Shown in pieces: positions 16,075-24,904 of a stretch of DNA of 38,828 nucleotides; within the stretch, counting starts at the first letter, position 1, and each line of letters begins with the position of its first letter. The DNA comes from W2P13-069 sp963590525 (GTDB lineage: Bacteria > Actinomycetota > Coriobacteriia > Coriobacteriales > QAMH01): positions 1 to 38,828 of the forward strand of contig CAVAPV010000015.1 of assembly GCA_963590525.1 (NCBI GenBank), read 5' to 3'. The notes under the pieces are model-generated. The model did no database searches and was not told the origin of the DNA. It worked only from the letters and a program-made list of their open reading frames with translations. The translations under genes were made by a program, and so were the position numbers.

Positions 16075-19000
16075 ATGCTGGAGTTTTCAACCGGAGGCAC
16101 TGTGCCCATAAACACGCAAGATATAAAGCGCATTCATGTTGGCATCGACGTAGGCTCGACAACCGTCAAGGCTGTCGTCTTGGACCCTAAGACCAACACA
16201 CCACTGTACAGCGAGTACAAGCGTCACGGTGCTCGCCAAGCGCAAAGCGTGGCTGCGGCACTCGAGCGCATCGCCAAGCAGTTCCCTCAGGCCAGCCTGC
16301 ACTGCGCCATCACCGGGTCGGGAGCGGCGCCTTTAGCGCAAGTCACCGGTGCCAGCTACATCCAAGAGGTTGTGGCCAACTCCATCGCCATCCGCAAGCT
16401 CTATCCTGCCACCAAGACCGCCATCGAGCTGGGCGGCCAAGACGCCAAGATGATCTTCTTTGCGCATGACGAGCAAAATCACACCACTACGGTAAGCGAC
16501 ATGCGCATGAACGGCAGCTGCGCAGGCGGCACAGGCGCGTTTATCGATGAGATCGCACATCTGCTGCGCATTCCCGTCGAGCAGTTCAACGAGCGCGCGC
16601 AGGCTGGCACGCGCGTCTACGACGTCTCGGGCAGATGCGGCGTCTATGCCAAGACCGACATCCAGCCTCTGCTCAACCAAGGCGTCCCCAAAGAGGACCT
16701 GGCGTTGTCTACGTTTCATGCTATCGCCAAGCAGACCATCGGCGGCTTAGCGCAAGGCCTCGACATCGAGCCGCCCGTGATCTTTGAAGGAGGCCCGCTC
16801 ACCTTCAACCCGCGCCTCATAGAGGTCTTTGCCGAGCGCCTCAAGCTTGAAGAAGACGATATCGTCGTGCCCGAGCACCCCGAGGTCATCGTCGCCTTGG
16901 GCGCAGCCTATGCAGTCCAAAGCGTTTTTAGCGATCAAAGCATCCAGCTTGATGTGAGCAAGGCGATTGCCGCGCTTGAGGAATATGCCGCAAAGGGTAT
17001 GGTCGCGGCAAACCAGACGCCGCCGCTTTTTGAGGATCAGGCAAGCCTCGCCGCCTTCAAAGAGCGCCACAAGCTACCCGATGCAAACGAGTTTGCCCCC
17101 GCAGATGGCTCGACAGTACAGGCCTGGCTGGGCATCGACTGCGGGTCGACCACCACCAAGTTTGTGCTCCTAAGCCAAGACGGCACCCAGCTCATCGACA
17201 GCTTCTACGCCTCAAACGAGGGCGAGCCTCTCGATGTTGCCCAAAGCGCCATGCTCGACATGCGCAAGCGCTACCAAGAGCGCGGCATAAACCTTGAGAT
17301 CTTGGGCGTAGGCACCACCGGCTACGGCGAGATGCTCATGAAAGAAGCCTACAACGCCGATTACCACGTCGTAGAGACCGTGGCGCATGCCAAGGCAGCG
17401 CGCACCTACCTGCCCGACGTGAGCTTTATCTTAGACATTGGCGGCCAGGACATGAAGGCCATCTGGGTCGACAATGGCGTCGTGACCGACATCGTCGTCA
17501 ACGAGGCATGCTCGTCTGGCTGCGGCTCGTTTTTAGAGAACTTTGCCGGCAACCTGGGGATACAGACCAAAGACATCGCCGATGCGGCGTTTTCGTCAAA
17601 GTCACCTGCCATGCTGGGCAGCCGCTGCACCGTCTTCATGAACTCGAGCATCGTCACCGAGCAGCGCGCCGGCAAGACTCCCGCAGACATCATGGCAGGC
17701 CTGTGCCGTTCCATCATAGAAAACGTCTTTACCAAGGTCATCCGCCTGAGTAACCTGGACCGCCTGGGCACCAAGATCATGGTGCAGGGCGGCACGTTTC
17801 TAAACGACGCCGTCTTGCGCGCGTTTGAGGAGCACGTTGGCCGCGAGGTCATGCGAGCCCCCTACCCCGGGCTCATGGGTGCGTTAGGCGCCGCCATGCT
17901 CACGCGCGAGCACATGGAGTCAAAGCGCGACGCCAGCGGTGCACTGCCCAAGAGCAGCTTTATCGGTCTTGAAGGGGTCGATGCGCTTACCTACACGCAA
18001 GAGTCAAACCTGACCTGCCCGTTTTGCGCCAACCACTGCAACCGCACGCTCATATCCTTTAGCAACGGCAGCACCTACATCACTGGCAACCGCTGCAGCA
18101 AGGGAGAGATCGTAGGAGACCCCAAAGACAGCCAGGTGCGCGAGCAGCTCAAAAGCGCCAACGCGAAAGAAGACGCCGTGCCCAACCTCTTTGAAGAGCG
18201 CAAGCAGCTCCTCTTTGCGGATTACCCCTACGATCAGCTTTGCGACAAACGCAATGTCACCATCGGCTTGCCGCGCGTGCTGGCGATGTGGGACACGGCG
18301 CCGTTTTGGACGACGTTTTGGAAGGCGCTGGGCTTTGACGTCAAGCTGAGCCCGCTTTCTACGCGCCGCATCTACGAAGACGGCCTGCAGGCGGTCACAA
18401 GCGACACGGTATGCTTTCCGGCAAAGCTCGTGCACGGGCACATCCGCAGCCTGGTCAAGTCAAAGGTCGACCGCATCTTCATGCCCATCATCACCGTCGT
18501 CAAAAGCGAGGGCACCTCGACCACGGCAGAGAGCATGTGCGCCGTGGTCAAAGGCTATCCCATGGTGGTCAACAACTCCGACAACCCCACGCAACGCTGG
18601 GGCGTGCCGTTTGACTGCCCGCTGTGGCACTGGTACACCAGCCAAGACCGCGACCGTCAGCTCACCAAGTGGATGAGCGACCAGTTTGGCATCGACGCCG
18701 CACTCACCCGCCGCGCCGTGCAGATGGCAGACGCCGCGCAAAGCTCGTTTTCCAAACAACTGGAAGAGCGCGGGCTTGAGGTGATGGAGCAAACGCAGGC
18801 AAGCGGCAAGTACGCCGTCGTGTTGGCAAGCCGCCCCTACCAAAACGACGACCTCGTCAACCACGACCTGCCCAAGATCTTCACTGAGCTGGGCATTCCC
18901 GTGCTTACGGCAGACTCCATCGGCGGCATCCACACCGCAGACCTCTCAAACAGCCTGCTCGACGTCGTCAACAACTTCCACGCGCGCATGCTTTCCACCG

Positions 19001-20511
19001 CGCTCATCGCCGCAAGAAGCGAGCATCTGGAGTACGTGCAGATCGTCAACTTCAACTGCGGCCACGACGCCTATCTCTCCGATGAGATCATCCGCATCAT
19101 GAAGGAGACGAGCAACAAGAGTCCCTTGGTGCTCAAGGTCGACGAAAGCGACATCGCAGGGCCGTTGCGCATACGCGTGAGGAGCTTTATCGACACCGTC
19201 AACACGCGCCACGTGGCAAGCTCGCGCCTCGAAGTACACGATCTGCAAGACCCGTACCACTCCAAGTTCACCAAGGAGATGCGCACAGGCGGGCCGCAAG
19301 AAAAGACCGTGCTCGTGCCCAACACCTCGCATGCGTTCTCCATGCTCATGACGGCCGCCTTCCGCCGCCAGGGGCTCAACGCCGTGAGCCTGCCCGTTGG
19401 CCGCGACGAGGCCATACGCCTCGGCAAGCTCTACGTGCACAACGACATCTGCTTCCCCTGCCAGATCGTCATCGGCGAGGCCCTGGCCGCGCTCGAGAGC
19501 GGCGATTGGGACCCAGACACCGTGGCCATAGGCATGGGCAAGTACATCGGCGACTGCCGCCTCACCCACTACACGGCCCTGCTGCGCAAGGCGCTCGACG
19601 ATGCCGGCTACCCGCAGGTGCCCATCGTCACCAACGACGACGTGGACTTCCACAACGTGCACCCCGGCTTCAAGATGAGCCTGCCCACAGCCATCCGCAT
19701 CGCGTTTGGCCTGCCGATGATCGACGTGTTAGAAGAGCTGCTGCGCAAGATCCGCCCCTACGAGCTTGAGCCCGGCAGTGCCAACGCCGCCTTTGACCGC
19801 GGCTTAAAGCTCACTATGCAGGGTCTTGAAGACGGCGGCATCCCCGGCATGAAGAAGGGCTTTGCGCAAGCCATAGAGCTGATGAAAAACGTCAGATACG
19901 ACCGCAGCAACCCCAAGCCGCGCGTGCTCATCGTGGGCGAGTACCTGCTCAACTTCCACCCCGGCTCCAACCACGACATCGAGCTGTTCTTGGAGCAAAA
20001 CGGCATGGAGGTTGTGGAAGCGCGCATGACCGACGTCATCCGCAAGACGTACTTCTACAAGGACTGCCAGGTCAAAGAGTACAAGCTCAACAAACCCTTG
20101 GACTACAAGGTCAACTTCCGCGTGTGTAACAACGCCTTCAACGTGGCGCACGCAACCTGCGACAAGATCGCCTGCGCTCATCCGCTCTACGAGCCCGCTG
20201 CCCGCATGCAAGACATCGTCAAGGCGAGCGACCCCATCGTGCACCACACCTTTGACGCCGGCGAGGGTGTGCTCATCCCCGCAGAGATCTTGCATCATGC
20301 GCAAAAGGGCTGCCGCGCCTTCATCATCTTGCAGCCGTTTGGCTGCCTGCCCAACCATGTCGTAGGCCGCGGCATCACCAAGAAGCTCAAAGAGCTCTAC
20401 CCCGATGCCCAGATCCTGCCGCTTGACTACGACCCAGACGTAGCGCATGCCAACATCGAAAACCGCCTCCAGATGCTGATCATGGACGCCAAGGCAAAGC
20501 ACGAGGGATAG
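16075..20511 (+). CDS. Giant 2-hydroxyacyl-CoA dehydratase activase/dehydratase-like fusion protein
   Basis: A 1478-residue protein. Residues about 21-285 and 345-620 are two BadF/BadG/BcrA/BcrD-type ASKHA ATPase domains. Each opens with a phosphate loop (GIDVGSTTVK; GIDCGSTTTK), has GGQDAK or GGQDMK, and has a cysteine loop that would bind the bridging 4Fe-4S cluster (NGSCAGGTGAF; NEACSSGCGSF). Next comes a cysteine-rich segment with CPFCANHCNR, then an activase-associated domain (about 720-950, with DTVCFPAKLVHGH) and an HgdB-like C-terminal region. In fermenting anaerobes such proteins use ATP to inject an electron into dehydratases; large fusions like this are widespread but uncharacterised. 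A GTG at 16102 with GGAGG four bases upstream is an alternative start. Confidence 0.85.
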   Translation: MLEFSTGGTVPINTQDIKRIHVGIDVGSTTVKAVVLDPKTNTPLYSEYKRHGARQAQSVAAALERIAKQFPQASLHCAITGSGAAPLAQVTGASYIQEVVANSIAIRKLYPATKTAIELGGQDAKMIFFAHDEQNHTTTVSDMRMNGSCAGGTGAFIDEIAHLLRIPVEQFNERAQAGTRVYDVSGRCGVYAKTDIQPLLNQGVPKEDLALSTFHAIAKQTIGGLAQGLDIEPPVIFEGGPLTFNPRLIEVFAERLKLEEDDIVVPEHPEVIVALGAAYAVQSVFSDQSIQLDVSKAIAALEEYAAKGMVAANQTPPLFEDQASLAAFKERHKLPDANEFAPADGSTVQAWLGIDCGSTTTKFVLLSQDGTQLIDSFYASNEGEPLDVAQSAMLDMRKRYQERGINLEILGVGTTGYGEMLMKEAYNADYHVVETVAHAKAARTYLPDVSFILDIGGQDMKAIWVDNGVVTDIVVNEACSSGCGSFLENFAGNLGIQTKDIADAAFSSKSPAMLGSRCTVFMNSSIVTEQRAGKTPADIMAGLCRSIIENVFTKVIRLSNLDRLGTKIMVQGGTFLNDAVLRAFEEHVGREVMRAPYPGLMGALGAAMLTREHMESKRDASGALPKSSFIGLEGVDALTYTQESNLTCPFCANHCNRTLISFSNGSTYITGNRCSKGEIVGDPKDSQVREQLKSANAKEDAVPNLFEERKQLLFADYPYDQLCDKRNVTIGLPRVLAMWDTAPFWTTFWKALGFDVKLSPLSTRRIYEDGLQAVTSDTVCFPAKLVHGHIRSLVKSKVDRIFMPIITVVKSEGTSTTAESMCAVVKGYPMVVNNSDNPTQRWGVPFDCPLWHWYTSQDRDRQLTKWMSDQFGIDAALTRRAVQMADAAQSSFSKQLEERGLEVMEQTQASGKYAVVLASRPYQNDDLVNHDLPKIFTELGIPVLTADSIGGIHTADLSNSLLDVVNNFHARMLSTALIAARSEHLEYVQIVNFNCGHDAYLSDEIIRIMKETSNKSPLVLKVDESDIAGPLRIRVRSFIDTVNTRHVASSRLEVHDLQDPYHSKFTKEMRTGGPQEKTVLVPNTSHAFSMLMTAAFRRQGLNAVSLPVGRDEAIRLGKLYVHNDICFPCQIVIGEALAALESGDWDPDTVAIGMGKYIGDCRLTHYTALLRKALDDAGYPQVPIVTNDDVDFHNVHPGFKMSLPTAIRIAFGLPMIDVLEELLRKIRPYELEPGSANAAFDRGLKLTMQGLEDGGIPGMKKGFAQAIELMKNVRYDRSNPKPRVLIVGEYLLNFHPGSNHDIELFLEQNGMEVVEARMTDVIRKTYFYKDCQVKEYKLNKPLDYKVNFRVCNNAFNVAHATCDKIACAHPLYEPAARMQDIVKASDPIVHHTFDAGEGVLIPAEILHHAQKGCRAFIILQPFGCLPNHVVGRGITKKLKELYPDAQILPLDYDPDVAHANIENRLQMLIMDAKAKHEG

Positions 20512-20621
20512 CAAGCAGACGGCGCTTGCAGGCAATCGCCGGGTGCGCAGGCCTGAAGCCTGCGGCTCACGGCCTGCACAGGCACATCGCATATCGCAGC
20601 GCAAAACGAGCGCCGCATAAA

Positions 20622-20647
20622 GAAGGGACCCCTGCCGGGGTCCCTTC
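20622..20647. terminator. Bidirectional terminator between the activase and gdhA
   Basis: GAAGGGACCCC and GGGGTCCCTTC form a perfect 11-bp stem with a four-base loop. On the minus strand TTCTTTA follows. It lies between two convergent genes. A weaker hairpin (GCAGGC/GCCTGC) precedes it near 20548-20564. Confidence 0.8.
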
Positions 20648-20700
20648 GTACAGGTGCTATGTCGCCCTATTTGGCACTTGGCCAAGCAATCAGATAAGCC

Positions 20701-22056
20701 TTAGACCAGGCCCTGAGCCATCATGGCCTCGGCAACCTTCTCAAAGCCGGCGATGTTAGCGCCGGTGACAAAGTCGCCTTCCTTGCCGTACTTCTTGGCG
20801 GCATCGTCGCATGCATGGTAGATGCTGATCATGATGTCGTTGAGCTTGCCGTCAACCTCGTCAAAGGTCCAAGAGATATGGCCGGCGTTTTGGGACATCT
20901 CGAGACCGGAGACTGCGACGCCACCGGCGTTTGCAGCCTTGCCGGGGAAGAACACGACGCCGTTTTCCTGGAAGTAGTTGATGGCCTCGGTGACGGTGGG
21001 CATGTTGGCGCCCTCGCCCACGATCTTCACGCCGTTTGCAACCAGAGCCTGTGCGTCCTCGAGCAGGATGGTGTTCTCACGGGCGCAGGGCAGGGCGATG
21101 TCGCAGGGGATCTGCCAGACAGCGCGGCCATCGCCAGCGGTAAAGGTGCCGCGGCCAGCGATCTCGGGGTACAGGGCCAAAGAGACGCCCTTGTCATGAC
21201 CGGAGCGCTTCTTGTTGTAGATCTCTTCCAAAGCGGCAACGCTGATGCCCTCGTCATCGCGCACCCAGCCCTTGGTGTCAGAGACGGCGATGACCTTGGC
21301 GCCCAGTTGCTCGGCCTTCTGGGCAGCGTAGATAGCGACGTTGCCAGAGCCGTGGACGACGACGGTCTTGCCCTCAAACGAATCGCCCGTGCACTTGAGG
21401 TGCTCGGCGACCATGTAGACCAGACCGTAACCGGTGGCCTCGGTACGGGCCAAAGAGCCGCCAAACTGCAGGCCCTTGCCGGTCAAGACGCCGGTGAACT
21501 CGTTGCGGATGCGCTTGTACTGGCCAAACATGTAACCGACCTCGCGGCCGCCAACGCCCAAGTCGCCAGCGGGAACATCGGTGTCAGGACCAATATGGCG
21601 CTGCAGCTCGGTGGCAAAGGACTGGCAAAAACGCATGATCTCGTTGTTGGACTTGCCCTTGGGGTCAAAGTCGGAGCCGCCCTTGCCACCGCCCATGGGC
21701 AGGGTGGTCAGGGAGTTTTTGAGGATCTGCTCAAAACCCAAGAACTTGAGCATGCCCAAGTTGACGGTGGGGTTAAAGCGCAGACCACCCTTGTAGGGCC
21801 CGATGGCAGAGTTGAACTCGACGCGGTAGCCGCGGTTGACCTGCGGCTTGCCCTCGTCGTCGATCCAAGGGACGCGGAACATGATGACGCGCTCGGGCTC
21901 GGTGATGCGCTCGAGCAGCTTTGCCTCCTCGTACTCGGGATGCGCGTCCAAAACAGGCTGGAGCGTGCTCAAAACCTCGTCAACTGCTTGGATGAACAGG
22001 GGCTGGTCGGCGTCGCGAACCTTGATCTGCTCAAGAACCCTCTGTGCGTAGGTCAT
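20701..22056 (-). CDS. gdhA: NAD(P)-specific glutamate dehydrogenase
   Basis: A 451-residue enzyme of the hexameric class that interconverts glutamate with 2-oxoglutarate and ammonium. The glutamate-binding region YKGGLRF and the active-site PMGGGKGGSDFDPKG (catalytic K125) are intact. The nucleotide fold shows VVVHGSGNVA. By length and motifs it is of the NADP-type GdhA branch, though coenzyme choice cannot be proved by eye. The ATG at 22054-22056 is set by AAAGGGGG six bases upstream; an ATG eight codons earlier has no such site. It stands alone between a bidirectional terminator and a gap with a 9-bp-arm palindrome. Confidence 0.96.
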   Translation of the reverse strand: MTYAQRVLEQIKVRDADQPLFIQAVDEVLSTLQPVLDAHPEYEEAKLLERITEPERVIMFRVPWIDDEGKPQVNRGYRVEFNSAIGPYKGGLRFNPTVNLGMLKFLGFEQILKNSLTTLPMGGGKGGSDFDPKGKSNNEIMRFCQSFATELQRHIGPDTDVPAGDLGVGGREVGYMFGQYKRIRNEFTGVLTGKGLQFGGSLARTEATGYGLVYMVAEHLKCTGDSFEGKTVVVHGSGNVAIYAAQKAEQLGAKVIAVSDTKGWVRDDEGISVAALEEIYNKKRSGHDKGVSLALYPEIAGRGTFTAGDGRAVWQIPCDIALPCARENTILLEDAQALVANGVKIVGEGANMPTVTEAINYFQENGVVFFPGKAANAGGVAVSGLEMSQNAGHISWTFDEVDGKLNDIMISIYHACDDAAKKYGKEGDFVTGANIAGFEKVAEAMMAQGLV

Positions 22057-22088
22057 CTTGTTCCCCCTTTGGGAAGTCAATTGGATAT

Positions 22089-22115
22089 ATGCAGGCGCCT
22101 AGCGTTCGCCTGCAT
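22089..22115. promoter_or_regulatory. Palindrome upstream of gdhA
   Basis: ATGCAGGCG (22089-22097) and CGCCTGCAT (22107-22115) are perfect arms around nine bases, 33 bases upstream of the gdhA start. A possible -10 element TAGAAT lies just upstream on the minus strand. It may be an operator or a hairpin in the leader. Confidence 0.4.
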
Positions 22116-22232
22116 TGACACATTCTAGGCAGCCGATGCGCGTTTTGGTTTCAACTGTGTTAAAGCTCTCTTTACTGAAAGATAGGCAAATGAAACATCG
22201 CAGGTCAGAGGCTTGTTTGTGATGTCAGGCAT

Positions 22233-22280
22233 GGCTAAAAAAGAAAGCCGTCAAAGCTGCACCAGGCAACCTTGGCGGCT
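22233..22280 (-). terminator. Terminator of the xpt-permease operon
   Basis: On the minus strand AGCCGCCAAGG (22280-22270) pairs with CTTTGACGGCT with one mismatch and one wobble. It is followed by TTCTTTTTTT. Confidence 0.8.
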
Positions 22281-22321
22281 AAGACAGAGCCGGATTGGAA
22301 CGACCGAGAGCGCTTTGAAGG

Positions 22322-23818
22322 CTAGACGTTGCCCGTCGCATCGTCAGATGCAGACGCGGTATCGACGCTTGCATCAGCGGCCTGCTTAGTCGTAGCGGCA
22401 GGCATCTCCTGCACAGCGCTTGACGCGGTTGCGGCAGTGCCCTGCTCGACATCGCGGATCTGAGCGCCGGCGCGCGCAGCAGCCTGAGCAGCTTCGACAA
22501 CAGGAGCAGAGTCTTGGGGCAAGATGAGGTTGGCGATGATAGCCACCACAAAGACGCCGGCCACGCAGTTGGCGGCAAAGACGTCTTGGAACAGCTGCGG
22601 AGTGTTGACAAAGATGTCGCTCACCTGCGTAAAGCCGATGCCGATAGACAAGCTCAAAGCAGCGATGGTGAGATTGCGATGCGTGAAGCCGGCGCGCTCC
22701 ATCATCTGGAAGCCGGCGACGACGATGTTGCCAAACATCATGATGGTGCAACCACCCAACACAGCGTCAGGGAGGCTGTTGAAAACAGCGGCAACAGCTG
22801 GGACAAAGGCGGCGGCAACCAAGATGATGGCACCCGTTGCAATAGCGCGACGGTTGACAACGCCGGTAAGGCCGATCAAGCCGACGTTTTGGCTAAAGGA
22901 GGTGATGGGAGTGGAGCCCAAGCAACCGCCCAAGGCGCTGATGAAGCCGTCGCAGGCGATAGAGCCGGAGAGCTCCTTCTTGGTGACCTGGCGATGCAAG
23001 CCGGAGATGGCGAGCGCACTGGTGTCGCCGATGGTCTCGGTTGCCGATACCAAGAAGATGATGGCGACGGTAATGATGGGGCCTACGGCAAACTGCGGGG
23101 TCAGCGCAGGGTCCAAGAAGGCGATGGCGGGAAGGCTCAGCAGATGGAGGTTGCTAAAGCCGGAGAAGTCGACCACACCCAGCGGGATAGCCACGATGTA
23201 GCCGATGATCAGGCCAAACAAGACAGAGAGCTGGCGGATGCCCTTGGGGGCAAACATCTGAAAGGCAAGGCATGCCACAAGGGACACAGTGCCCAGCAAG
23301 AGGTTGTACCAGGCGCCAAAATCCTCCGCACCGCTGCCGCCGCCAAAGCTGGTGGCGCCAACGCTGAGCAGCGAGAAGCCGATCGACGTGACGACGCATG
23401 CAGCAACGATAGGCGTGACGATGCGGATCCAGTACTTGGCAAGCAGGCCCAGCACACCCTCAAAGCAACCGCCCACGATGACGGCACCCAGGGCATAGCC
23501 GTAGCCCATGGTCGCGCCCACCGAGCACATGGCAGAGACAAAGGTAAAGCTCACGCCCATGACGATGGGAAGCCCGCTGCCTATGCGCCACACGGGAAAC
23601 AACTGGATGAGCGTACCGATGCCGGCGATGAGCATTGCCGATTGAATGAGCATCGTTGCATCTTGGATGCCGGATGCGGCAGCAACGATGGCGATAGGCG
23701 CCAAGTTTGCGACAAACATCGCCAAGACATGCTGGATGCCATACGGGACGCCGGCAATCCAGGGAATCTTGGCATCAAGCGTCTGGAGGTCTGCGGATAG
23801 GGTCTTTTTCTCTGCCAC
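22322..23818 (-). CDS. Xanthine/uracil permease (NCS2 family)
   Basis: A 498-residue purine or pyrimidine base permease of the nucleobase-cation symporter 2 family, with about 14 membrane segments. The family motif around SATETIGDTSALA and the GGCLGSTPITSFSQNVGLIGLTGV stretch are clear. The C-terminal 70 or so residues form an alanine-, threonine- and aspartate-rich soluble tail. The start is a GTG at 23816-23818, with AGGAGG seven bases upstream inside the end of xpt. The two genes are two bases apart, as in the xpt-pbuX operon of Bacillus, so xanthine is the likely substrate. Confidence 0.9.
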   Translation of the reverse strand: MAEKKTLSADLQTLDAKIPWIAGVPYGIQHVLAMFVANLAPIAIVAAASGIQDATMLIQSAMLIAGIGTLIQLFPVWRIGSGLPIVMGVSFTFVSAMCSVGATMGYGYALGAVIVGGCFEGVLGLLAKYWIRIVTPIVAACVVTSIGFSLLSVGATSFGGGSGAEDFGAWYNLLLGTVSLVACLAFQMFAPKGIRQLSVLFGLIIGYIVAIPLGVVDFSGFSNLHLLSLPAIAFLDPALTPQFAVGPIITVAIIFLVSATETIGDTSALAISGLHRQVTKKELSGSIACDGFISALGGCLGSTPITSFSQNVGLIGLTGVVNRRAIATGAIILVAAAFVPAVAAVFNSLPDAVLGGCTIMMFGNIVVAGFQMMERAGFTHRNLTIAALSLSIGIGFTQVSDIFVNTPQLFQDVFAANCVAGVFVVAIIANLILPQDSAPVVEAAQAAARAGAQIRDVEQGTAATASSAVQEMPAATTKQAADASVDTASASDDATGNV

Positions 23819-23820
23819 GT

Positions 23821-24411
23821 CTAGTCCTCCTGCTTGCGGAAGACGACCTCGCCCGTATCCGGGCGAAGCTCCTCGACGATAGCCAGAGACTCCAGCTGGT
23901 AGCCGCGTTCGCGCAAAGACTTGCCACCGGGTTGGAAGCCCTTCTCGATGGCGATGCCGATGCCCTCGACTACGGCGCCTGCTTGCTCGACGATCTCGAG
24001 CAAGCCGTTGAGAGCTGCGCCCATCGCCATGAAGTCGTCGATGATGAGCACGTGCTCGCCAGCGCTCAAGAGGTCCTTTGAGACGATGACGTCAAAAACG
24101 CGGCCGTGTGTAAAGGACTGGACCTTGGTGCAGTACTGGTCGCCCGTAAGGTTGATAGACTGCGACTTTTTTGCAAAGACCACCGGGCAGTTGCCAAAAT
24201 GGCGCGCTGCCAGCGCTGCGATGCCGATGCCGCTCGCCTCGATCGTCAAGATCTTGTCTACCTGCTTGCCCGCAAACTTGCGCGCCCATTCGGCACCCAT
24301 GGCATCGATGAGCTCGACGTCCATCTGGTGGTTGAGAAAGCTCGGGACCTTCAAGACCCCCTCTGCTTTGACAACGCCGTCGCGCAAGATGCGCTCTTCC
24401 AGCTCCTTCAC
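23821..24411 (-). CDS. xpt: Xanthine phosphoribosyltransferase
   Basis: A 196-residue salvage enzyme that makes XMP from xanthine and PRPP. The PRPP-binding motif is VLIIDDFMAMG at 121-131. The N-terminus (EGVLKVPSFLNHQMD) and the C-terminal GIGIAIEKGFQPGG are close to Bacillus Xpt. The start is a GTG at 24409-24411 set by AGGAGG eight bases upstream; starting earlier would add 21 residues read from the leader. It leads an operon with the permease. A 75-base leader structure lies directly upstream of the ribosome site. I could not fit it to the purine riboswitch that controls this operon in Bacillus. Confidence 0.94.
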   Translation of the reverse strand: MKELEERILRDGVVKAEGVLKVPSFLNHQMDVELIDAMGAEWARKFAGKQVDKILTIEASGIGIAALAARHFGNCPVVFAKKSQSINLTGDQYCTKVQSFTHGRVFDVIVSKDLLSAGEHVLIIDDFMAMGAALNGLLEIVEQAGAVVEGIGIAIEKGFQPGGKSLRERGYQLESLAIVEELRPDTGEVVFRKQED

Positions 24412-24419
24412 GTCTTTGT

Positions 24420-24501
24420 CCTCCTGTAAAGACCTCGGTTTCCAATAATCGCAAAAGTATACGCGCCCTCGCAAAACACGAAGGCGCGCTTAAGGTCTTT
24501 A
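24420..24501 (-). promoter_or_regulatory. Structured leader or operator region of the xpt operon
   Basis: On the minus strand TAAAGACCT (24501-24493) and AGGTCTTTA (24435-24427) are perfect 9-base complements. They enclose a ten-pair hairpin CGCGCCTTCG/CGAGGGCGCG with one wobble (24479-24488 and 24462-24471), followed by TATACTTTT. The right arm ends two bases from the xpt ribosome site AGGAGG (24425-24420). If transcription starts further upstream this is a leader RNA; if TATACT is the -10 element, the arms are instead two operator halves. Confidence 0.4.
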
Positions 24502-24562
24502 TCGGGCAAGAACTTTGGGAAGCAGCACAAAACAACGCAAGCGACGTTTACACATGAGCCCT

Positions 24563-24904
24563 TTATTTACCCAACAAGGATTCGCAGAACTTTGCCAGCC
24601 GAGGAACATCCTCATCAATCGTCTCCCAAAGGACCTCTGCGTCAACATTTCCATACGCGTGTGCAATAACGTTTCGAAACCCCCTTATCTGATGCCAGGG
24701 GACCTCAGGATGCGCCGCAATGAACCCGTCTGACAAATCGTTCACATGCTCGCCTATCTGCTGAACATAGAAGGCACATCCATCGCGATAAAGCGACTCT
24801 TCGTCAAACAAATCCTTGGTGGGAAAAAATTTCTGGCGAGCCAGTCTGATCTTTTCACAATAAGAGGAGATCTGAGAAAGCGCGCTAGCTTCTTTCTCGT
24901 TCAT
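24563..24904 (-). CDS. hepT: HepT-like HEPN toxin (type VII toxin-antitoxin)
   Basis: A 113-residue all-helical HEPN-domain protein of the HepT (DUF86) family. The catalytic motif RX4HXY is intact as R77-NVIA-H82-A-Y84; in characterised HepT toxins R and H cut RNA and the tyrosine is AMPylated by the MNT antitoxin to switch the toxin off. GEHVNDLSD at about 51-59 is also typical. The ATG at 24902-24904 lies inside the end of the upstream MNT gene (20-base overlap), with GAGGTG upstream, so the two are translationally coupled. The first 24 residues of the longer open frame belong to the overlap and are not part of the protein. Confidence 0.88.
   Translation of the reverse strand: MNEKEASALSQISSYCEKIRLARQKFFPTKDLFDEESLYRDGCAFYVQQIGEHVNDLSDGFIAAHPEVPWHQIRGFRNVIAHAYGNVDAEVLWETIDEDVPRLAKFCESLLGK

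Noticed and set aside
24411..24520. Purine riboswitch before xpt
   Set aside because: The three-way junction and its conserved pyrimidine-rich joining segments could not be found on the minus strand; only a two-stem structure is supported.
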